NCBI GenBank assembly: GCA_951799425.1
Contig: OX637395.1
Location: forward strand, 13,184,451-13,248,450
Length of the DNA stretch: 64,000 nucleotides
Reading direction: 5' to 3'
Source: Ilex aquifolium
Taxonomy: Eukaryota; Streptophyta; Magnoliopsida; Aquifoliales; Aquifoliaceae
Shown: positions 33,137 to 43,408 of the stretch, piece after piece
Position numbering within the stretch: the first letter of the stretch is position 1
Layout of the letters: the number at the start of each line of letters is the position of its first letter
Position numbers and translations under genes: made by a program
Notes under the pieces: generated by a model
The model's database searches: none
Seen by the model: the letters and a program-made list of their open reading frames with translations, nothing else
What the model was told of the DNA's origin: nothing

Positions 33137-33217
33137 CTCTTTACTTTGGAATCCATTGAAGGGTGAATAAAAGACTTGCTCTTTCTTATTCAAAAATAGC
33201 TATATTACAAGTAACCC

Positions 33218-35235
33218 TTACTGGAAAAACTTCTTGAGGTGCTCGGCATTCCACGAGTGAGGTAGAACCTTTCCTTCCTCTGTTTGCAACTCATAATTCC
33301 CCGGTCTGATTACCCTTGACACGATATAGGGCCCTTCCCAATTGGGTCCCAATTTCCCATGCGTGGGATCCTTTCTTGCAAGCAGAAGCCTCCTAAGTAC
33401 CAAATCTCCAACCTTGAAACTTCTGTGTTTTACCCTCCTGTCATAATACCTCGCAGTTTTCCTTTGGTAAGTGCGGACACGGTGCAGAGCTCTGTCCCTC
33501 TTTTCATCCAAGAGATCGAGGTTCAGCAAGAGAGATTCATCATTGTGCTCAGAATTTGCAAACTCCACCCTTGGTGATTGGAGCCCTATCTCTACTGGGG
33601 CCACTGCCTCGGTCCCAAAGGCCAAAGCAAAGGGGGTTTCCTGAGTCGCAGATCTGGCGGTGGTCCTGTAGGCCCACAATACCTCCGGGATGTACTCCAC
33701 CCATTTGCCTTTCAGATTTTCTAGCTTGGTCTTCAAAGCTGACTTTATGGTTCTTATTGTGACCTCTGCCTGCCCATTAGACTGGGGATGGGCTGGAGCT
33801 GAGAAATAGTTCTTGATTCCAAGCTCAGCACAAAAACTTTTGAACTTTGAATTATCAAACTGCTTTCCATTGTCAGATACGAACGCTCTGGGAACTCCAA
33901 ACCTGCAAACTATCGACTTCCAAACGAAGTTTTGAACTTTTTGCTCTGTGATCGTTGCCAAAGGTTCGACCTCTGCCCATTTAGTAAAGTAATCCACTCC
34001 TACGATGGCAAACTTGCACTGCCCCACACCGGTGGGAAGGGGTCCCAGAATGTCCAACCCCCACTGCTGAAAAGGCCATGGGCTTACCACCGAGGTTAGG
34101 AGCTCGGGAGGACAGTGGGACATATTAGCATGCTCTTGGCAAGTTTTGCATTTTCTTACTAAGTCGGTGGCGCTTTTGAGCATGGTGGGCCAATAATATC
34201 CTTGCCTCAGTACTTTTCCTGCCAAGGCCCGAGCTCCTATGTGATTGCCACATATCCCCTCATGTACCTCTCTGAGTATATAATTAGCATCTTCGTCTCC
34301 TATGCACTTAAGGAGAGGCATTGTAAATCCACGTTTGTACAGTTTCCCTTGCATCAGGGAAAATCTGGCTGACCTGGCCCTTAGCTTGGATGCCTCATTG
34401 GCATTACTTGGCAAAGTTCCATTCTGAAGGTACTCTACGATGGGATCCATCCAGCTCGGCTGAGCTTCAATTGATAGAATTTCCTCTTCTTCGATGCTTA
34501 CCGAGGGCTTTGGAAGGTGCTCTACTGGAATTAGCCTATCCAAATCCTCTTGCGAGGCAGTTGCTAACCTTGCCAGAGCATCTGCTCGTGAGTTCTCCAT
34601 TCTAGGCACGTGTCTGACCTTAACCTGCACAAACTGTTTCATTAGTTCTCGTACCTTTTTGAGGTACAGGACCATCTTCTCGCCTCTTGCCTCGTAACAC
34701 TCTTCTATCTGCTTCACCACCAGCTGAGAGTCACTGTAGATCTCCAGCTGCTCTGCTTCCATAGAATAGGCAAGATTAAGCCCAGCGATAACGGCTTCAT
34801 ATTCTGCCTCATTATTTGAAGCTTTGAACCCAAATCTGAGGGCATATTCGACGTCTATTCCTTCTGGAGAGGTCAGGATCATTCCTGCACCGCTTCCCTG
34901 AGCATTGGCAGCTCCATCCACTGAAAGATTCCATATGGGAAGGTCCGGTACTAAATCCGTGGTTTCCATAGGCGCTGCTGTTGTGAATTCTGCAATAAAA
35001 TCTGCCAAAATTTGCCCTTTGATGGCAGTTCTTGGCTTGTACCTGATATCAAACTCACTGAGCTCTACGGCCCATTTAACCAACCTCCCCGAGGACTCCG
35101 GCTTGTGTAGCACTTGCTTCATTGGCTGATCTGTTGGAACCTCGATAGTATGAGCCTGGAAATAAGGTCTAAGTCTTCTAGCTGTTGTAACCAGAGCTAG
35201 AACGAGTTTTTCCATCTTTGGATATCTCTCCTCTG
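33218..35235 (-). pseudogene. T1 RNase H, second RNase H and integrase (frameshifted from RT)
   Basis: The open frame holds three parts. First is the end of the retroviral-type RNase H (RRLRPYFQAHTIEV, then FDIRYKP). Next is a second, archaeal-type RNase H beginning LSVDGAANAQGSGAG with NNEAEYEAVIAGL and YSDSQLVV. Last is integrase with its zinc-binding H..H/CKTCQEH segment, catalytic aspartates in WGLDILGPLP and VSDNGKQF, and the glutamate of NGQAEVT 36 residues later (D,D35E). No chromodomain is visible at the end. The part is intact in itself, but a seven-C run at 35236-35242 (six in T2) puts it out of frame with the RT upstream. Confidence 0.92.
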
Positions 35236-35242
35236 CCCCCCC

Positions 35243-36392
35243 TCAGAGCTCTGCTACAGTAGTAGACTGGTTGCTGAGCTCTGTCTCGCTCCCTAACTAG
35301 CGCTGCACTTGTTGAAAAATCTGAAACCGCTAGGTAGAGGGTGAGGACTTCCCCTTCTAGAGGGCTCACCAGAACAGGAGGAGAGCTCATATATCTCTTT
35401 AGGTCTTCGAATGCTTCTTCACACTTGGCATCCCAGCGGAATGCCTTCTTCAAGATCTGAAAAAATGGCTGGCATTTATCGCTGGACCTAGACACAAAAC
35501 GGCTCAGTGCAGCTATCCTGCCTGTCAAACGTTGCACTTCTTTCGTGTTGGATGGTGATTGCATTTCCACCATTGCTCTAACCTTTTCTGGATTGGCCTC
35601 AATCCCTCTGCTGCTGACTATAAAACCCAGAAATTTTCCTGCCGAGACCCCAAATGCGCACTTCGCAGGGTTTAGCTTCATTTTGTACTCCTTTAGAATT
35701 CGGAATGACTCAGCTAAGTGCTCGATGTGGAGCTCTGCTTTCAGTGACTTCACTAGCATGTCATCAATGTAAACTTCCATGGATGCTCCTATTTGCTTCT
35801 GGAACATTTTATTCACTAACCGCTGGTAAGTGGCTCCAGCGTTCTTCAATCCGAAGGGCATGACCTGATAACAATATGTTCCCTGTTCAGTCACAAAGGA
35901 GGTCTTCTCCTGATCGCTGGGATCCATCCTGATCTGGTTGTAGCCTGAGAAGGCGTCCATGAAACTGAGGAGCTCGTGCCCTGCAGTGGCATCCACTATT
36001 AGGTCAATCCGAGGTAAAGGAAAACTGTCCTTGGGGCATGCTCGGTTGAGATCAGTGAAGTCGATGCACAATCGCCACTTCCCATTGGTTTTCTTTACAA
36101 GAACTACATTTGCTAACCAAGTGGGGTAATGAACCTCCCTGATAGCCTTGGCATGGAGGAGTTTGCTGACCTCCTCATTGATTGCCTTTTGCCTTTCAGA
36201 AGCAAAGCTCCTCCTCTTCTGTTTGATGGGTTTGCAAGTTGGGTTCACGCATAGCTTGTGGGTAATAACCGATGGGTCAATTCCTTCCATGTCTTCTTGC
36301 TTCCAAGCGAACACTCCTATATTCTCTTTTAGGAACTGGATGAGTAGTCCTTTGAGCTCAGCGTTCAGTTTGGAACCCACATAAACGAGGTG
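35243..36392 (-). pseudogene. T1 reverse transcriptase and start of RNase H
   Basis: The frame reads FAWKQEDMEGIDP, WLANVVLVKKTNGKWRLCID, the catalytic YIDDMLVKS, and then the connection and RNase H start (YLAVSDFSTSAALV). It would convert element RNA to cDNA in the particle. It is cut off from the protease upstream by an in-frame TAA at 36393-36395 and from the rest of RNase H by the frameshift at the C run (35236-35242). All catalytic residues look present. Confidence 0.92.
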
Positions 36393-37279
36393 TTATGGCT
36401 TCTCATCAAGCTGAACTGGTTCCAGCTTTTCCGATGGCATTGGTCTTGTCTCCATTTCATCTCTCATGTCGAGCTCATCCAGTTGGATGTTCTCAACCTC
36501 CTTCCTTTTTATGGAAGCCATGTAGCATTCCCGTGCTACGCGCTGGTCTCCTCGGACCACTCCGATTCCATTTTCTGTAGGGAACTTCACGACTAAATGA
36601 TAGGCAGATGGGATTGCCTTCATAGAATTTAAGGATGGTCTTCCAAGCAAGATGTTGTACGCAGATGGTGCATCGACTACTAGGAATTTGACAGTGGTAG
36701 TGGCTTGGCAAGGTGGGTCCCCCAGGGTGAGCACGAGCTGGATTGAACCCAGGGGGAGCACTCTTTCCCCGGAGAATCCCAGTAAGTGAGTGCTTACTGG
36801 CTCAAGTTTCTGTCTTCCTATGTCCATCTTGTCGAACGCAGGTGCGAAAATAATATCTGCCGAGCTCCCGTTATCAATTAGAACCCGATGAACTGTTCTA
36901 TTTGCCACCACAGCTCGTACCACCAGTGGATCATCATGGGGGTATTGGCACCCTTCTAAATCAGCATCTGAAAAAGTGATAACCGTATCCAAGCGTGGTG
37001 CCTTGGATACAGCGTACACTTCGAGAGCTTCTTCGGCTCTGATCCGCCGGAGGTGCGCCTTCCGAGCTGAGCTTGACTCTCCACCTCCTGCGAACCCTCC
37101 AGATATCACCCTTATTTCCCCTAGAGGCTGCTGGTGCGGCGCAGGTGCCGGCTGCCGAGGTGGTGGATGCGGAAGAGCTTGGTTCTGGTTGTCGTTGGCG
37201 ACAAAACGACGCAGCTGACCTCACTGGATCAAGAACTCGATTTCCTTCTTTAACTGAATGCAATCATCAGTGTGGTGTC
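36393..37279 (-). pseudogene. T1 gag 3' end and aspartic protease
   Basis: Just left of the Athila insertion, the frame resumes with the remaining half of a zinc-knuckle-like motif (H-H...C). It continues through a Pro/Gln-rich linker to the protease, with the active-site motif VLIDNGSSADII and the flap/second motif YNILLGRPSLNSM. An in-frame TGA lies at 37221-37223, and a TAA ends the protease at 36393-36395. Both look like single-base changes, the first consistent with CpG deamination. Confidence 0.9.
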
Positions 37280-38491
37280 CATGATGATTGTCACAAAAAC
37301 GATACCTTTCCTAACCCCTAATTACTATCCCTCAATGTATGCAATGTATGGACGGTGGAGAAGAATTTCTTCCCCTAAGGATAGAGTCAAAAGAACGGGT
37401 AATGAGGAAAGGGAAATGGGACGATGTAAATATGGGAATGTATGCACAAAAATGCTCCCCAATCGCAAGGAGACTTTCGTGTGTTGTGAGTTACTTGGAA
37501 GAGTATTCCAAGGTCGTATCCACAGGGAAGGTAGTGAATCAAGATTGAAGTGATTTGGTGAAACACGGAAATGTAAAATCTTTTGTCTTGAGAGTTGATT
37601 GGTGAAGTGTGTGCTAATGAAAATGTAATGGTAAAAACAAGTGTTGGCAATTCCAAGAGATCACTCCAATGGGTATACCACCTCAACTCAAATCACTCCT
37701 CCGATTGAGCATGAATGAACACTTGAATCACGGAAAGCCGAGGATGACATCGGTGAGTATCTAAGCATAAACCGTGACTAGGCCTACGGTTTATCAAAGA
37801 CTCATCGTATCATCCATCTTCTATCCGGTCAAAATGAACCATTTGACTCTAAAGGGAGAGAGGAGAAAGAGTTGAAATGGGATCCCCAAAGGAGATCCCT
37901 CTTGGTCTTGCCAACTAGAGAATTTAGCTACTCATACTAGGAATGGAAATGATTAGGTAATGGAAGTGCATTGCAAATCTATGAACTTGTAAAGCTACTA
38001 AGTGTAAGAATTTATGAACTAAAATAACATGCATTTAAACCCATTACATAGATATGAAAGTGGAGACTTGAAGCATTAATGGTGAAATATTAAATGAGCA
38101 TTCAACTAACCAAACATGAAGGGAAAACAACATTCATGGCATTCAATGAACTATAAAAATCCTTCCTCAAGATTACAAGACAAATGCAGTAGAAGAAAAT
38201 GCAAAATCTCAAGTTTATCTCTCTAAAAACTACTGTTCATCATCTTCTCCGCCCAGAGCTTCTCTCTCTAAAAACTCTTCAATAATATGCTGAATGAATA
38301 ATAATAATGCTCTTGTCTTTCTCCCTCCTGGTATATCCATCCTTGGAGAACTTTTCTTCTTTCTCCGAAATGTGCCTGGTCAATCTCTGCAACTCCCTTA
38401 GTCACTCCCTGCAGTAGAGCTAAGTCTGGAAGGGGGAAGTGCAGACTTTGTCTGCAAACCCAGCAGGTCCCCAGCAGGTCCCATTCTCTCT

Positions 38492-38502
38492 CTTTTATTT
38501 AA
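38492..38502 (-). promoter_or_regulatory. Candidate TATA box in the Athila 3' LTR
   Basis: Minus strand ATTAAATAAAA. The palindrome/HSE array lies upstream of it in transcription direction, beginning about 150 bp away. The same sequence is at 50548-50558 in the 5' LTR. Confidence 0.45.
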
Positions 38503-38647
38503 TGCCATCTTGCAATCCATATCAATGCAGGGGTGAGGGAAGCTCCAGGGTGTGTAAGGGATGTCAGGAAGCATGTAGTAGAAGTGCATGTGGGACCCTC
38601 CAAGCTGCAAAGTTGAGTTGCAGGCTGTCTGGAGAAAAGTGCAAAAA

Positions 38648-39213
38648 CCTTCCGGAAGGTAGACACACACCTACCGGAAGGTCGCTGAAAGACAGTTCAA
38701 TGAAAAGAATCAAATGCAAGAACTTCCGGAAGGTCGACATCAGAAACAAAAATCTTCCGGAAGGTTCATTCCAGTAGCCAAAACCTTCCGGAAGATTCAT
38801 TCCAGTAGACAAATCCTTCCGGAAGGTTTTACTCCAGTAGCTTAAATCTTCCGGAAGGTTCATTCCAGTAGACAAAACCTTCCGGAAGATTTTGGCAGTC
38901 AAAAAGAAACCCAAGGCAAAACCTTCCGGAAGGTTCATTCCAGTAGACAAATCCTTCCGGAAGGTTTTACTCCAGTAGCTTAAATCTTCCGGAAGGTTCA
39001 TTCCAGTAGACAAAACCTTCCGGAAGATCTTGGCAGTAAAAAAGAAACCCAAGGAAAAACCTTCCGGAAGGTTCATTCCAGTAGACAAATCCTTCCGGAA
39101 GGTTTTACTCCAGTAGCTTAAATCTTCCGGAAGGTTCATTCCAGTAGACAAAACCTTCCGGAAGATCTTGGCAGTCAAAAAGAAACCCAAGGCAAAACCT
39201 TCCGGAAGGTTCA
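38648..39213. repeat. CTTCCGGAAGG palindrome array with heat-shock-element spacing (3' LTR)
   Basis: Tandem 138-bp units (starts near 38786, 38924, 39062, partial at 39200), each with four copies of the palindrome ACCTTCCGGAAGGT or close variants. Eight sites have the full pattern TTCnnGAAnnTTC: 38755-38767, 38786-38798, 38849-38861, 38924-38936, 38987-38999, 39062-39074, 39125-39137 and 39200-39212. Others have two modules. Confidence 0.93.
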
Positions 39214-39375
39214 TAGACAAGTTCAGTACAATGTGGGCATAATCACAACAAAAAATGGCCAGAACTTAAGGACACTTCTACAGGCCGACATCAAAGAGAG
39301 AGTAACCCTAATTCTCTGCCCCACCCTTACCAGACACAACAAACAAAAATAAAGAAACACAACCAAATCCAGCCT

Positions 39376-40665
39376 CTACTTCTCACCACCACCATCATCA
39401 TCATGATCAGGAGGTAGGTCAAAGTCACTCTCCCCCTCAGTCTCATCTTCCGACTCCTCATCAGTGTCTCCAATCTCAACCATGGTAGAGGCAGAAGGAT
39501 AGGGGGAGGTTGAGCTACCCTGGCCCGGAATGGGGTTCCCTGGGAACTTACGCTGAAAGAGCTGTGTCATCATGGCAGCGATCCCCTGCACCGTCTCTTT
39601 CATCCCACGCACCTCATTCTTGATTCCTTGAACTTCTCCCTTAATTCCCTGCACTTCACCCACCAGTGCATCGAGGCGCTGTGGAATAGCATGATCGGGG
39701 GTAGGTGCAGGGGCTGGTGCCGTAGGAGGGGCTTCAGTAGAAGTTCCAGCATCAGACGGCTGTGGCTGTGGCTGTGGCTGTGGCTGGGGTCCTGGATCCC
39801 TTCTCCTCTCACCCTTAGCCCTGGCAGCCCTTTTCTGACTGCTGGCCATCCCAATTGCTCCAAACTCTGGAGAGAGCAGCTTTTCCTGGCCATAGTGCTT
39901 CACATTCGTCTGATCACACAACTTAGTGACCAGGTTGGGAAAGGGTAGGTTCGCCTTTGGCTTATCCATCCGGGCAAACTCCCGCATCTCCAACCAAATA
40001 TAGTAGGCCACATCAAACGCCACCCCTGTCATAAAAGCATGCAGTAGAGACAACTTCTCCACGTTTGGATTTTTTTCCGAACCCCGGGGCATCAAGTTGT
40101 AATGTAGTACTTTGTTCATCACCCCATAAGTGTGCTTGAGGCCCCCGACGAATGTCGTTCCCTTAAACGTTGTCGGATCCTCATACGTGAGGTTCACATA
40201 CTCCTCAAGTGTTTTGTTCGCATCCACGTTGTGTGGGTAGACAGGGGTGGATGCGGGAGGTCTAGCATACCCCATTGCCATGGCAATTGTATCAGGGGTG
40301 ACCTCAAATGATTTCCCCCTCACATTAGTTTTCAACTTACTCCCATCATCCCCAAAAACAAACAATTTCTGATAAAATTCTCGACACATTCCCAGGTTGT
40401 ACCCCTTCACCTCAACAAACCAAACACCCAAACCCCGTTCCTCAATAATTTTCACAACCTCATCTGTAATACCAAGGGAGATTCTATCAACATACCTCTC
40501 ACACGTCATACCTTTTTCCTCAATCCTTTTTCTTCGTTCATCATGCCTTGCCTTTGTCCTCCGCTCCGCCTTTTCCTGAGAGCTAGGACCTTCCCCGGTC
40601 CTTTTCCTAGAAGCTGAGCCAGAGGGGGGTGGAGACTCGGGGCCAGTCCTCTTTGTCTTGGCCAT
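39376..40665 (-). CDS. Athila third ORF: putative plant transposon protein (env position)
   Basis: This frame sits between pol and the 3' LTR, the place of the env-like ORF in Athila elements. From the start at 40665 (MAKTKRTG) it gives 429 aa. The start has a basic, Ser/Pro-rich stretch. The core FYQKLFVFGDDGSKL, VRGKSFEVTPDTIAMAMGYARP and LHAFMTGVAFDVAYYIW fits the plant 'putative plant transposon protein' domain (Pfam PF20167, named from memory). A (PQ)n run, a heptad-like EVQGIK repeat and a strongly acidic tail follow. The frame is also open upstream to 40767; that would add a Trp-rich hydrophobic segment (WWWFMIALGFGVFVSLM) able to span a membrane. I prefer the shorter start because MAKTKR-like starts suit the family, but I am not sure. 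Function unknown. Confidence 0.75.
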   Translation of the reverse strand: MAKTKRTGPESPPPSGSASRKRTGEGPSSQEKAERRTKARHDERRKRIEEKGMTCERYVDRISLGITDEVVKIIEERGLGVWFVEVKGYNLGMCREFYQKLFVFGDDGSKLKTNVRGKSFEVTPDTIAMAMGYARPPASTPVYPHNVDANKTLEEYVNLTYEDPTTFKGTTFVGGLKHTYGVMNKVLHYNLMPRGSEKNPNVEKLSLLHAFMTGVAFDVAYYIWLEMREFARMDKPKANLPFPNLVTKLCDQTNVKHYGQEKLLSPEFGAIGMASSQKRAARAKGERRRDPGPQPQPQPQPQPSDAGTSTEAPPTAPAPAPTPDHAIPQRLDALVGEVQGIKGEVQGIKNEVRGMKETVQGIAAMMTQLFQRKFPGNPIPGQGSSTSPYPSASTMVEIGDTDEESEDETEGESDFDLPPDHDDDGGGEK

Positions 40666-41059
40666 GAGTGAGACGAACACTCCAAACCCCAAAGCGATCA
40701 TGAACCACCACCATATGTTTTCAAGGGTCCCCCATGCGTCCATAGTTGCCTCATTCAATCGAGCCATGGTAGGTGAGTAGGGTGATTTGGAGAGGGGATG
40801 GAAAAGTGGTGAATTTTGGGGGAAATAAACCTTAGGGTTTTACAAGAATTCCTTGGGATTTCGGCTCAAAAGTTCCAAGATTCACCCTTAATCAAGGGAA
40901 AATAGAAGGTAAAGATGATTGGAGCGGGGTTTCGAAGCTCAGGAAGGAGAAGGAGGAGAGGAGAGAGTTTGGGGGAGTTGTATTTGAGAAAGGCAATGAA
41001 AGGGTTCCCGAAAAATTTAGATTTAAAACCCTTGTTTTTTTTTTGGTTTCAGACTCGAT

Positions 41060-41355
41060 CTTCCGGAAGGTGTATGGGAACCTTCCGGAAGATTTTACTT
41101 ACTGCCTATTTTAAAAAACAGTCAGTAGGTAAAATCTTCCGGAAGGTCTATGAGAACCTTCCGGAAGGTTTTACTTGTTGACTGTTTTAAAATAGTTAGT
41201 AGGTAGTATCTTCCGGAAGGTCGATGTATACCTTCCGGAAGGTTTCACTCACTGGACAATCGAGCACTTCCAGTAGGTAGCATCTTCCGGAAGGTCGATG
41301 TCAACCTTCCGGAAGGTTTTACTTACTGGCAAGACCTTCCGGAAGGTTTTGCTTT
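41060..41355. repeat. Internal CTTCCGGAAGG palindrome cluster upstream of Athila ORF3
   Basis: About nine copies of the LTR palindrome, mostly in pairs 20-30 bp apart, with a ~100-bp higher-order period. Two sites have the perfect pattern GAAnnTTCnnGAA (41078-41090, 41154-41166). The cluster stops about 400 bp upstream of the ORF3 start. Confidence 0.88.
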
Positions 41356-43408
41356 TCCAGCAAAACCTATCCTTTATTCAACAGAATCACTTCCAAACCA
41401 TTCTTCCTCCATTCCAACCCCTTAAGTGCCTATCTAAGGACATCTAAGCCACCCACAACTTGGATCACATCAATCAACCACAATTGATCATCCCCACAGT
41501 CATTTCCAAACTTGCAATATGATTTAAGATTTTTATACATTCAATGTTCAAGGATTTGATTACAACCTTTATCAGTCAAAATGACACCTAAGCATGTGAA
41601 TCAGACAATTAAAGAACACTCACGCATCCCTACATTACTTCAAATATCTGAAACTTGAGAAATATTTCCTCATTCTTGCGAGCATGGAGCTTTTTAAACA
41701 AATTTCTCAATTGAATGAACTAGATGCACATGAGTAAAACCATAGTCCACAATGCTAGTCAGAAGTATGCACGTACCAATTAATTTTCAACTCGTGTGCA
41801 TGTGAATTTAAACAAGTAATTTGGGCATTTACGAAGTAGAATTCACATTCGACAGGCTAGACAAACTCAGTTTCAATGCAAAAACTCACCAAGGGACACT
41901 CTTAAGCAATAACCGCACTCACGTTATACAGGTATGCACTCCATGTGTACATGTGATGTAGAATCTTGTATTCAAACCAAAGTGCTCACATGTAATCCAA
42001 AAATGAAGTTCATATGTAGAAATAAAGCGACCTTGGCATAGTCTCATGAATAGGATGCTAGTGCATTAGGTAGTAAGACACAACTTGTCATTTTCTTTGA
42101 ATTTATGCGCCTCCCATGCTTCTCTAGATCACCTAGGGCTTTTAAAGGTTATAATGGGGCCTTGGGGTGATATATATAGGTAAAAAGGAATGAAGGATTC
42201 AGGGTACAAAAAGAGTTGTTCCGAGTGAGAGACTTTAATGTTGGAAAGAACACTTCCTTTTTCATGGGATTTTGATTTTCTCACCATCACTACACTCCTC
42301 GTTTATTTTCTTTATTCTTCTTAACATCTTCCTTTTCTTTTTGATCATTCTTTATTCTTTTCACCCCTTTTTTCTCCTTTTCTTGGATTTTCATTCAACT
42401 CTTTGAATTTCAAATCATTCATCCCTTTTGTTGGAGTTTCCACACCATACTTTCTTCACTTTTGCACTCACTCATATTCAGCTCTAGGAACAACCACGGT
42501 GAGGTAGATTTTTATCATCTTGCATTGGTTTGGTCAAATGTGTGGCATAGAAACGAATTTTAAACTGGGCTCAATCATGGCACTAGGGATAAAATTTCCT
42601 CAAGAAAAAAGGGCTAAGGCTCAAAGTATTCAACAATGGCCTAAGATCACTTCCAGGTCCACATGGGGAGAGCATTACATGATTAAGACAAATCAGTCTA
42701 CTAACGAAATGCAACTAACCAAAACAAGCATAACGAGACTATTGAACAACCTTGATATCAAAAATTGTTCTTTGAGTAAACGTAAGTTCCCTCCAAAAAG
42801 GTTTGGCACTAAAACTCTCATGGGTCTTTACTCATCTCCACTACTTATGTGAAGCTTAAAACATGAATCCAACCCGTAAATCACTGAAATTACAACTTCA
42901 GAAATCACATACAGATGAGTTCGAAAATCAATACATATGTGATACTTATGCATAGGATCCATTTCTATAGTAAGCTCATGTGCACAAGGTTCACAACAAC
43001 GATCAACATGTCATCCAGTTCATACTCGCTTCATAAGGGAATACAGATCAACTTAAAGGTATTTTTCATCAAAAATTTTCAAAATTTCTCACATATTTGT
43101 ACTAATGCGACAAAAGCAGAATACTTCCCAGCAACCTTGGTGTAGCATACAAATGGTGCACCTCACCCCCCAACTTGAATCATGCATTGTCCTCAATGCA
43201 ACAAAAGGATATACTATGCAATGGAAGACAATAAAAGATAAATAAGGTAAGAGAACACCTCGCAATTGCGCTTTTGACAAAAGCACCAAGATCTGGATTC
43301 AAGAGAAAACAAGCTATACACCAACAACAAGTAAGTGACATGAAATAACAGAAAAACATGACATAATTAAAACAAAAGAAACTGTACATGCAAACAAGGG
43401 TCCAATTG
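41356..43408. other. Athila spacer between pol and ORF3
   Basis: AT-rich, with no convincing frame. The T-rich stretch 42290-42420 and the palindrome cluster at its left border are the only structures I see. Long non-coding spacers here are normal for Athila. Confidence 0.5.

Larger units (their letters stand above)
37285..39245 (-). repeat. Athila 3' LTR, shorter than its partner
   Basis: From 37285 to about 39213 it matches 49341-51269 with no difference that I noticed. Beyond that, the partner continues for ~410 bp that are absent here. An AATCA end at 39241-39245 could be the boundary, but no sense polypurine tract precedes it. A repeat-mediated deletion within the palindrome array is the likely cause. 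Confidence 0.8.

Noticed and set aside
38564-39220. 218-codon frame with repeating FRKVLSTGMNLPEDL-type units (and the 265-codon frame at 50620-51417)
   Set aside because: It is the translation of the LTR palindrome array, where the 138-bp period keeps the frame open; it lies within the U3 control region and has no start context or homologue.
37285-39245. Small ORFs shared by both Athila LTRs (for example 99, 93, 112 and 90 codons)
   Set aside because: They recur only because the LTRs are identical; they are in R/U5 and U3 control DNA and show no domain.
41060-41355. Palindromes as intrinsic transcription terminators
   Set aside because: That mechanism is bacterial; here the motif is a 14-bp palindrome with heat-shock-element spacing in plant LTR DNA.
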